NCBI GenBank assembly: GCA_031255655.1
Contig: JAIRSB010000161.1
Span: forward strand, 1-8,884
Reading direction: 5' to 3'
DNA: 8,884 nt
From: Spirochaetaceae bacterium
GTDB lineage: Bacteria > Spirochaetota > Spirochaetia > Treponematales > Breznakiellaceae
Shown here: piece by piece, positions 1 through 5,388 of the stretch
Numbering within the stretch: position 1 is the first letter of the stretch
Layout of the letters: every line of letters begins with the position of its first letter
The notes under the pieces: model-generated
Told to the model about the DNA's origin: nothing
Database searches by the model: none
The model's input: only the letters and a program-made list of their open reading frames with translations
Translations under genes and position numbers: made by a program

Positions 1-88
1 ATTTCGGCCTAATAATCTTTCCCATCTTATGCTCTTTGTCTTTTTTATCCCACGCTTATTTTTATGTCTACCGGATGGGGTAAGGTCC

Positions 89-180
89 AGTCTTAATCGC
101 TAGATGCGGGAGTCTTAATCGCTAGATGCGGGAGTCCTAATCGCTAGATACGGGAGTCTTAATCACTAGATACGGGAGTC
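89..180. repeat. 22-bp tandem repeat, four copies plus a 4-bp remnant
   Basis: Copies lie at 89-110, 111-132, 133-154 and 155-176, followed by the first four bases (AGTC) of a fifth at 177-180. Copies 1 and 2 are identical. Copy 3 differs by T to C at its fifth base and G to A near its end. Copy 4 keeps the late A and has an extra G to A in the middle. Each unit contains CTAGAT and ends in CGGG. The unit is about two helical turns, so any bound protein would sit on one face. There are no unique spacers, so this is not a CRISPR array. Confidence 0.9.
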
Positions 181-224
181 CGCACGGCGCGGGCGGGACG
201 CCTCAATCAATCTCCTTCCGCGCT

Positions 225-251
225 ATCCGTTCCATCCGTGTCATCTGCGGT
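225..251. repeat. Three imperfect tandem 9-mers, possible dispersed repeat
   Basis: Three successive 9-mers start with ATC: ATCCGTTCC (225-233), ATCCGTGTC (234-242) and ATCTGCGGT (243-251). The phrase ATCCGTGTCATCTGCGGTT resembles, from memory, a short intergenic motif seen in many unrelated bacterial genomes. That identification is unverified. It lies about 30 bp upstream of the gltX -35 element. Confidence 0.45.
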
Positions 252-281
252 TAAACAACGAAGCGGCGGCCGCGCGGTCTA

Positions 282-310
282 TTGACAAAGAGGGGCGGGA
301 TTAGTAGGGT
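282..310 (+). promoter_or_regulatory. gltX promoter (-35 / -10), predicted leaderless start
   Basis: A perfect -35 TTGACA (282-287), a 17-bp spacer and a weaker -10 TAGGGT (305-310) are visible. Counting the last -10 base as -7 puts +1 at 317, the A of the gltX ATG. The AGGG inside the -10 could instead act as a Shine-Dalgarno site 7 nt from the ATG, in which case the real promoter lies further upstream. Confidence 0.55.
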
Positions 311-316
311 TTTTGC

Positions 317-1792
317 ATGGAAGTTCGGGATCGTTACGCGCCTTCGCCCACCGGTTTGCAGCATATTGGCGGGCTGCGCACGGCTTTGTTCAATTATTTG
401 TTCGCTAAATCGCAGAACGGCAAGTTCATTCTTAGGCTTGAGGACACAGACCGCACGCGATTTGACCCTGTTTATGTTGAAAATCTGTACGCTTCCTTTG
501 ACTGGCTGGGCTTTCATTGGGATGAGGGGCCGGATGTGGGCGGGCCGGCGGCGCCCTATGTCCAGTCGGAGCGTTTTGAAACCTACAAAAACTACGCGCA
601 CGACTTGCTGGAAAAAGGCGCGGCCTACTACTGCTTTTGCACGCCCCAGCGATTGGACGCGCTGCGGGCGGAGCGCGCGGCCGCCCACTCGAGCGCGGCG
701 GGCTACGACAGGCTCTGCCGGGACATTCCGGCGCACGAGGCTGCGGCCCGCGCCGCCCGCGAGCCTCACACGATACGGCTGAAGATACCGCTCGGGGCGG
801 CAACTGTCTTTGATGACCTCTTGCTGGGGCGCGTCGAATGGCAGAACGATGACGTAAATCCTGACCCCGTGCTGCTAAAGTCGGACGGTTTCCCCACTTA
901 TCACCTGGCGAATGTGGTTGACGACCATCTTATGGGCATAACTCACGTCTTGCGGGCGCAGGAGTGGCTCGCTTCTACGCCGCTGCACGTCATTCTCTAC
1001 CGCGCTTTTGGCTGGGACGCGCCGCTTTTCTGCCATTTGCCTATGGTTATGGGGCAAGACGGCAAGAAGCTCTCCAAGCGGCACGGGGCTACGAGTGTTG
1101 ACGAGTTCCGCAAAAAGGGGTTCCTGCCGGAGGCGCTGGTCAACTATGTTGCTTTGCTGGGCGCGTCGTATGAGGAGGGCAAGGAGATGTATTCGCTTCC
1201 CGAGTTGTGCGCACGTTTTAGTCTTGAAAAGCTGAACAAGGCTCCCGCCGTTTTTGACTACAAAAAGCTGGAGTGGTACAACGCCCAGTATATTCGGATG
1301 AAGCCGGACGGCGAGTTGGCCGCGCTTGCGCTGCCTTATGCTGTGCAGAGCGGGCTTTTCGGGGCGGAGGGGCGCGCGCCTTCGCCGGAGCAGCGCGCCG
1401 TGTTCAGCGCGGCGATGCCTCTGGTGAAGGAGCGCGCGGTGTTTCTTAGCGATATACCGGATAAGCTGGGCTATCTGTTTGCCGAGCCGCCTGTCCCTGC
1501 CGCCTGCGAGTTCATCCCCAAAAAGTCTAACACTGAGGAGGCTTTGCGCCTGCTGAAGATTGGACGGGAGCTTGCGGCGGTGGCGGCGGAGCTTGATGAC
1601 GCGGCGGCGGAATGCGCGGCAAAGAAGGCGGCGGAGAAGGAGGGCGTCAAGCTAGGCGATCTTTTGACGCCGCTGCGTGTCGCGCTTACCGGCTCGCGGG
1701 TGAGCCCGCCGCTGTTCGGCTCCATCCGGCTTTTGGGCAGGGAGCTCTGCCTCGCCCGCATAGACCGAGCCCTCGAAAAGCTGCCGGGCTGA
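317..1792 (+). CDS. gltX: Glutamyl-tRNA synthetase (GluRS, class I)
   Basis: This cytoplasmic enzyme activates glutamate with ATP and charges tRNA(Glu). The class I HIGH-type signature is at residues 9-19 (PSPTGLQHIGG) and the KMSKS-type loop is KKLSKRHG at 250-257. Residues C106, C108 and C134 with Y130 form the CxC...YxxxC zinc-binding pattern of many bacterial GluRS. LLKSDGFPTYHLANVVDDH near 187-204 is the conserved core of the glutamate/tRNA site. The 491-aa length is normal. The start is fixed: an in-frame TAG sits at 305-307 and the family N-terminus begins right after the ATG. The C-terminal anticodon-binding domain is Ala-rich and complete, ending in an arrangement like treponemal GltX. 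It is convergent with purB. Whether it is discriminating or also charges tRNA(Gln) cannot be told here; gatCAB is not in the window. Confidence 0.97.
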   Translation: MEVRDRYAPSPTGLQHIGGLRTALFNYLFAKSQNGKFILRLEDTDRTRFDPVYVENLYASFDWLGFHWDEGPDVGGPAAPYVQSERFETYKNYAHDLLEKGAAYYCFCTPQRLDALRAERAAAHSSAAGYDRLCRDIPAHEAAARAAREPHTIRLKIPLGAATVFDDLLLGRVEWQNDDVNPDPVLLKSDGFPTYHLANVVDDHLMGITHVLRAQEWLASTPLHVILYRAFGWDAPLFCHLPMVMGQDGKKLSKRHGATSVDEFRKKGFLPEALVNYVALLGASYEEGKEMYSLPELCARFSLEKLNKAPAVFDYKKLEWYNAQYIRMKPDGELAALALPYAVQSGLFGAEGRAPSPEQRAVFSAAMPLVKERAVFLSDIPDKLGYLFAEPPVPAACEFIPKKSNTEEALRLLKIGRELAAVAAELDDAAAECAAKKAAEKEGVKLGDLLTPLRVALTGSRVSPPLFGSIRLLGRELCLARIDRALEKLPG

Positions 1793-1851
1793 CCGCCCGC
1801 GCGGGCGGCGCGACTGCGCGGGCAGGCGGAGTAATCGTGCGGGCGGGCGGC
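1789..1851. repeat. GC-rich 21-nt imperfect triplet repeat with a 16-bp palindrome
   Basis: Three consecutive 21-nt units (1789-1809, 1810-1830, 1831-1851) share a GCGCGGGCGGGC-like core. In one frame each reads roughly xxxRAGG. Within the first unit, CCGCCCGCGCGGGCGG at 1793-1808 is a perfect palindrome starting one base after the gltX stop codon. As RNA it could fold to a 6-bp stem with a GCGC loop. The repeats may simply be a GC-rich slippage product. Confidence 0.6.
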
Positions 1852-1959
1852 GGGTTGGGGGCGGCTTTTATAGCCGCTCTCTTGTTTTTGCTAATTGGAC
1901 GTAAGATAAAAAAGATTGATGACCGACTGGAGCTGCCGGTCTTCCCGAAAGGTGATTAA
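1837..1959 (+). CDS. Possible 40-aa single-pass membrane protein
   Basis: A GTG at 1837 is preceded by GGAG (1828-1831) with a 5-nt spacer, a good Shine-Dalgarno arrangement. The frame runs 40 codons to TAA at 1957-1959. The peptide has a Gly/Ala-rich start, a hydrophobic stretch at about residues 6-20 (ending LLFLLIG), then RKIKK and a hydrophilic tail ending FPKGD. This is the layout of a one-helix protein with a cytoplasmic C-terminus. Against it, the hydrophobic part coincides with the gltX terminator-like hairpin, the composition upstream is repeat-derived, and I recognise no family. The same frame stays open back to an ATG at 1612 inside gltX, but that part is a shadow of gltX. It could equally be a decayed gene end or chance. 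Confidence 0.25.
   Translation: MRAGGGLGAAFIAALLFLLIGRKIKKIDDRLELPVFPKGD
1861..1889 (+). terminator. Probable intrinsic terminator of gltX
   Basis: The stem GCGGCT (1861-1866) and AGCCGC (1872-1877) has a 5-nt loop and is followed by the T-rich tract TCTCTTGTTTTT (1878-1889). It lies about 70 bp after the gltX stop. The T tract is interrupted, so efficiency may be moderate. It overlaps the possible small ORF at 1837-1959. Confidence 0.55.
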
Positions 1960-2092
1960 AACACTAAGGATGAAAAACGACCTCGCCGCTTGCTTTATTG
2001 GAAACGCGCTTAAGCCGCCAATGTCAGGGGCGCGCTCTATTCTCTAGCCACCGCAAACGGATAGCCAAATACTAACAATATAATAGAAGAAA
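1960..2092. other. Intergenic stretch between convergent gltX and purB
   Basis: No clear gene is visible. A 25-codon ATG ORF lies at 1970-2047 without a properly spaced Shine-Dalgarno site. I found no convincing hairpin plus T-tract terminator for purB in the - strand reading, so where the purB transcript ends is unclear. Confidence 0.4.
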
Positions 2093-3538
2093 CTATTGCG
2101 GCGCGCAGGCCGTCAAGTTCCGGTATTTGGCGGCAAGCGCCTTCGCTTTTTTGGCCGCCAAGCCGCAGTAACGGGAGGGGTTTTCAAAGAAATCCAACGT
2201 CCCGGAAATATCTTTAATAATGCCCAGTTCCAGCATCTTCGCGCCTATGCGCCGCCACACTGCCTCTTCGCGGCGGAGCGCGGCAGAAAAACTCATCCCC
2301 CCCCTTTCGGCTTCCAGCGTAACGCGGCGTATAACTTCGTGGGCATCTGCCACCCCGCTTTCGGCAAGCAGTATGTAGGCCGGTTCCGCCATAACGCCGC
2401 CGCCGCCCTTCCCCGCGCCGCCGTTCAGGTTTGCCAGCATACGTTCGCGGTCAACGCCGATGCCCTCTATTACGCCGCTCATGCGAGAAACCGCCATGCA
2501 AAAGCCGCAGACATACTCCGCGATGAAGCGTTGGCTGGCGGAGTTCGACAGGTCGCGCTGGTGTTCGCTTATCTGGTCCATATAAAAGCTGACAACGCGC
2601 GGCATGAATGCCTTCCACATGCTTTTAACGTGTTCGCTGTTCCATGGATTGCGTTTCTGCGGCATTGTGGAAGAGCCTACTTGCGTGCTGGCGAAGCCTT
2701 CCCGCAGTTCCGCGATTTCGCTGCGCTGTAGATGCCTTATGTCATCGGCGAGGTTCGCTATGATGCCGAAGGCGGCGTTCATCTCCAGAAGCAGCCGGAG
2801 CAGGTGCTCCGGCTCGACAAGCTGTGTCGAGTGTTCCGAAGGCTCAAGGCCGAGTTCAGCAAGGTAGACGCGCTCAAGCTCTTCCGGCGCGCCGCTAATC
2901 ATGCTGACGGCATTGTATGCGCCCACCGCGCCGGCCAGCTTGCCCCGCAAGTCGCGGGCAAGCCGCTTTATCTCAAGTATTGACTTCCCAAGCCGCGAAA
3001 CGTACTCCGCAACGGCAAAGCCCAGCGTGATGGGAACGGCGTGTTGTCCGTGCGTGCGGCCTATTTGCGGGGTTTCCGCCTCCCTTTCCGCGAAATCGCA
3101 GAGCAACAGCTCCAGTTTGCATAGCGCGGGCAGGGTTACATTCTCCGTTACTCCTTTCATCCGGTAGGACCTGCTTGTGTCCAGTATATCGACGCTTGTC
3201 GCGCCCAAATGGACGAGCGGGCTGAGTTCGTCCGGCATTTTTGTTTTAAGGACATTGACCAGCGCGCGGATGTTGTGATGGGTCTTTTCTTCTTCCGCGT
3301 ACACTTCTTCCGGCGTAACGGCGTTTACCGCTTCCTCCAGCTTATGCCGCTTTGCCGCATCCAGCTTGCCACGCTCGTCTAAGTGGGCGAGCACGAGGGC
3401 GGCCTCCGCTTTCAGGCAGGCGCGTATGGAGGCCTCTTCCGAAAGCCAATCGCCAACGGCGTCAAATATGTCTTTTTCCGAAATCGAATAACGATGATCC
3501 AGCGGGGATATGTTTTGAAAAATTGAACGTTCCAGCAT
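2093..3538 (-). CDS. purB: Adenylosuccinate lyase (fumarase/aspartase superfamily)
   Basis: This enzyme removes fumarate from SAICAR in IMP synthesis and from adenylosuccinate in AMP synthesis; the active enzyme is a cytoplasmic homotetramer. Three superfamily regions are present: HLGATSVDILDT at 110-121, GRTHGQHAVPITLG at 160-173 with the likely general-acid His163, and the flexible signature loop GSSTMPQKRNP at 288-298 with the catalytic Ser (289 or 290). KTHHNIRAL at 85-93 matches the conserved His region. The 481-aa length is normal and nothing is truncated. The ATG at 3538 is directly preceded by an in-frame TAA (3541-3539), so no upstream extension is possible. No Shine-Dalgarno site is visible. 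It faces gltX and lies 105 bp downstream of the AT-rich 515-codon gene, with its own promoter candidate between. Confidence 0.96.
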   Translation of the reverse strand: MLERSIFQNISPLDHRYSISEKDIFDAVGDWLSEEASIRACLKAEAALVLAHLDERGKLDAAKRHKLEEAVNAVTPEEVYAEEEKTHHNIRALVNVLKTKMPDELSPLVHLGATSVDILDTSRSYRMKGVTENVTLPALCKLELLLCDFAEREAETPQIGRTHGQHAVPITLGFAVAEYVSRLGKSILEIKRLARDLRGKLAGAVGAYNAVSMISGAPEELERVYLAELGLEPSEHSTQLVEPEHLLRLLLEMNAAFGIIANLADDIRHLQRSEIAELREGFASTQVGSSTMPQKRNPWNSEHVKSMWKAFMPRVVSFYMDQISEHQRDLSNSASQRFIAEYVCGFCMAVSRMSGVIEGIGVDRERMLANLNGGAGKGGGGVMAEPAYILLAESGVADAHEVIRRVTLEAERGGMSFSAALRREEAVWRRIGAKMLELGIIKDISGTLDFFENPSRYCGLAAKKAKALAAKYRNLTACAPQ

Positions 3539-3547
3539 TTATAATTT

Positions 3548-3576
3548 ATGATAACGGTATATAATTCATTCGGCAA
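3548..3576 (-). promoter_or_regulatory. purB promoter candidate, near-leaderless
   Basis: On the - strand, -35 TTGCCG (3576-3571), a 17-bp spacer and -10 TATCAT (3553-3548) are seen. Only 9 nt separate the -10 from the ATG, so the predicted +1 near 3541 leaves a leader of about 3 nt (TAA) before AUG. Confidence 0.45.
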
Positions 3577-3605
3577 GGCGGCAGCTTGCGGGGCAATGCG
3601 CCGCC
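3577..3605 (-). other. GC-rich hairpin next to the purB promoter
   Basis: The outer stem GGCGGC (3577-3582) and GCCGCC (3600-3605) encloses an inner stem TTGC (3586-3589) and GCAA (3593-3596) with a GGG loop. The two stems are separated by a symmetric 3-nt internal loop. It abuts the purB -35. No T tract follows on the - strand, so it is not a standard intrinsic terminator. It may end or protect the upstream mRNA. Confidence 0.4.
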
Positions 3606-3617
3606 GCGCCCTCACTT

Positions 3618-3638
3618 GATTACCCTCGACGGGCAATC
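3618..3638 (-). other. Hairpin just after the 515-codon gene
   Basis: In the - strand RNA, GAUUGCCC pairs with GGGUAAUC around a 5-nt loop. This gives eight base pairs including one G-U wobble, which would be an A-C mismatch in the opposite transcript. It begins 6 nt after the stop codon of the AT-rich gene. No U tract follows. Confidence 0.4.
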
Positions 3639-3643
3639 CGGCG

Positions 3644-5191
3644 CTAAGGGCCAAAAGAATTCATGGCGGTTTCATCATCATATCTTGATTCAAATTCAAG
3701 GAATTCCAGTAGGTTTAAAAAAGCAACAAGTTTTTCCTTTATTTCCAAAACATCGCAACCCTCTTCACTAAGCGACTTAGACAATTCTTTTATATTTACA
3801 ATTTTTTTTTCAGTTTTCTCATCTTCAAATTCCGTTAAAAGAAAAACGTTTATATAACCAAGATTATATATTACATCATGAATCATAACAAAAATTTCAT
3901 CGTTTATCGAATCTATATAGCGTGCCAGTCTGTTCCGGTCTGTCTCTTTTCCGTTTCTAATCAAGGTGTTGTTTAAAACTTTTAGCTTGCTGCCGTGTTC
4001 CCCTAAATCCGACAGACTTAAGTCATAAGCTGGGAGTTTTAAGGATACTACCGTAATATCGTGCAATACTTCCGACAAGATGTGCATATTTTCCAAATCG
4101 ACCCACGTACCGTATATAATGCATGAATTGCATATTGACTTTATTTTTTCAAAAAACATCATCATGAAAACTATGCAATAATTAAAAGCGACAGCGTATT
4201 TGAACCGCGTCACACTGTTTACTTTATTGGCCTCATTCCACGTTTCAGTGTAAAACTGTGCGCCTTGAATGTTCACGTTTCCGAAAATGAAAGAAGTGGC
4301 GGTGCTAAGACTGTTGGCTTTTTCCACCACCATAATATCTTGCACTGTTTTGTGCGCGTTTTTTGTAACGCCGGACAAAAATATCCGGGCTATTTTTTCA
4401 TGCTTAAGTTTAATAGTGTTTTTCCAGCCAAAATCATAGCTGGCGTGGCGTATAACCATTTCTAGTATGGTTGACGACAAGATGTGATCAAGTTTCTTTA
4501 GGATATACATCCAATGTTCAAATCGAATATTCGTTTCACGATTCAGACTATTCAGAACTGTAAATGCTGTTTTCCAGTCATCTTTTATGTTAATCCTCTC
4601 GGCGACAACCAAAAAATCTTTTAAATCTTCTACTATTTTTTCCGCTTTCACACCGTAAAAACGCTTTACGGCACCTGAATGCAGGGATTCTTCTGTCAAA
4701 CGCGAGCTAAAATTTATTAACAACGAGTAATAATCGAAATTAACAAGTCCGATAAACGAACATATAAGATTGTAACACTGATCAATATTATCCTGATATC
4801 CCTCGTCAAATTTATTATGCATATACCTGATATTTTTTTCCGTCTGTTTTGACAGCGCTTTCATGTCGCCGTTTTTGAACTGTTCCGTCAGATATTTATC
4901 ATCAAGCTGCTTGATTACTTCCCGTGTATTATTGTCAATAAAATGTCTAATAACAGCGTTTTTCAGCCTCGCCGTGCCTTCAATATTTTTTATATTCAAA
5001 GCCGAACAGTCTCTGTACAATTCATAAAAATACGCAGCCATGTGCGGAGTTGCCTTGCGGGAAAAAACACTGTAAAAAATTTTGTAACGGCATCCTTTAA
5101 TATCTTTTACAAGCGATTTAATATTTTTACTGCGTTTTACCGAGTCTCTTTCGTTGCCAAAAAGTAAATTTAGTAATTCTCTAAAAGTCAT
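3644..5191 (-). CDS. Uncharacterised 515-aa protein, AT-rich gene
   Basis: I do not recognise a function. The protein is long, soluble-looking and apparently mainly alpha-helical, rich in Lys, Ile, Asn and Phe. It has no signal peptide, no obvious nucleotide-binding or catalytic motif, and no clear membrane segment apart from a short hydrophobic patch near 338-346. The N-terminus (FRELLNLLFGNERD, then a basic helix to about residue 36) and a likely helical tail (about 465-500) are the most distinctive parts. Eight cysteines are scattered and form no metal-site pattern. It may belong to a spirochaete-restricted unknown family; DUF5312 is a guess from memory. The gene is far more AT-rich than purB, gltX or fusA, with many AAA, ATA, AAT and TTT codons. 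The ATG at 5191 has only a weak Shine-Dalgarno site and overlaps the stop of a short upstream ORF, suggesting translational coupling. The frame is unbroken over 515 codons, which argues for a functional gene. Confidence 0.85.
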   Translation of the reverse strand: MTFRELLNLLFGNERDSVKRSKNIKSLVKDIKGCRYKIFYSVFSRKATPHMAAYFYELYRDCSALNIKNIEGTARLKNAVIRHFIDNNTREVIKQLDDKYLTEQFKNGDMKALSKQTEKNIRYMHNKFDEGYQDNIDQCYNLICSFIGLVNFDYYSLLINFSSRLTEESLHSGAVKRFYGVKAEKIVEDLKDFLVVAERINIKDDWKTAFTVLNSLNRETNIRFEHWMYILKKLDHILSSTILEMVIRHASYDFGWKNTIKLKHEKIARIFLSGVTKNAHKTVQDIMVVEKANSLSTATSFIFGNVNIQGAQFYTETWNEANKVNSVTRFKYAVAFNYCIVFMMMFFEKIKSICNSCIIYGTWVDLENMHILSEVLHDITVVSLKLPAYDLSLSDLGEHGSKLKVLNNTLIRNGKETDRNRLARYIDSINDEIFVMIHDVIYNLGYINVFLLTEFEDEKTEKKIVNIKELSKSLSEEGCDVLEIKEKLVAFLNLLEFLEFESRYDDETAMNSFGP

Positions 5192-5250
5192 TTACCAAAC
5201 TCGTCTGGTGTATTTGGTTTTGATACCCCGCACTTTAATAGTTTATTCAC
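5188..5250 (-). CDS. Possible 20-aa upstream ORF coupled to the 515-codon gene
   Basis: A GTG at 5250 follows AGGAG (5263-5259) with an 8-nt spacer, a much better ribosome site than that of the gene downstream. It encodes 20 residues, starting MNKLLKCGV and ending PDEFGK. Its TGA (5190-5188) overlaps the next ATG (5191-5189) as ATGA, the typical geometry for translational coupling or a leader peptide. The frame is also open upstream to the fusA stop codon, with an ATG about 43 codons before the end but without a ribosome site. I recognise no homologue. Confidence 0.35.
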   Translation of the reverse strand: MNKLLKCGVSKPNTPDEFGK

Positions 5251-5330
5251 TTTATTAACTCCTAGTAAGCAAAGCAACGCTTCGATATGTATTCGTGTTT
5301 TACCCCTCTCTCCACCCATCACCACAAAAA

Positions 5331-5339
5331 AATATATCA
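5331..5339 (-). promoter_or_regulatory. Extended -10 promoter candidate for the 515-codon gene
   Basis: On the - strand, TGATATATT (5339-5331) matches an extended -10 (TGn plus TATATT, five of six to TATAAT). No good -35 is found at 16-18 bp. The predicted start near 5324 would give a leader of about 75 nt to the GTG upstream ORF and about 130 nt to the main ATG. Confidence 0.3.
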
Positions 5340-5361
5340 CGCTATAAAAACTGACGGATAG

Positions 5362-5381
5362 AAAAAACTGTATTTCAACAG
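5362..5381 (-). terminator. Weak intrinsic terminator candidate after fusA
   Basis: In the - strand, CTGT (5381-5378) and ACAG (5371-5368) form a 4-bp stem with a 6-nt loop, followed directly by six Ts (5367-5362). It sits 7 nt after the fusA stop. The stem is short, so readthrough into the next gene is likely. Confidence 0.35.
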
Positions 5382-5388
5382 GGTCGGC

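Larger units (their letters stand above)
1..281. other. Gene-poor region upstream of gltX
   Basis: No convincing coding region was found on either strand. The first 60 bases are pyrimidine-rich with a short T run near 41-46. From 89 there is a 22-bp tandem repeat, followed by a GC-rich stretch (181-200) and a 9-mer repeat (225-251) leading into the gltX promoter. The left edge may lie just beyond an upstream gene whose end is not visible here. Confidence 0.6.

Noticed and set aside
89..180. Possible CRISPR array
   Set aside because: The repeats are directly adjacent with no unique spacers, and no cas genes are visible.
1612..1836. Extension of the small membrane ORF back into gltX
   Set aside because: The upstream part overlaps gltX in another frame and is a Gly/Arg/Ala-rich shadow; only the part from GTG 1837 has a ribosome site.
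1970..2047. 25-codon ATG ORF downstream of gltX
   Set aside because: AGG is immediately next to the ATG, too close for a ribosome site, and the peptide shows no recognisable feature.
2096..2731. + strand open frame (211 codons) opposite purB
   Set aside because: Antisense to clear purB; no recognisable domain.
3644..5388. AT-rich segment as an insertion sequence or phage piece
   Set aside because: No terminal inverted repeats, target duplication, transposase or integrase motif was found.
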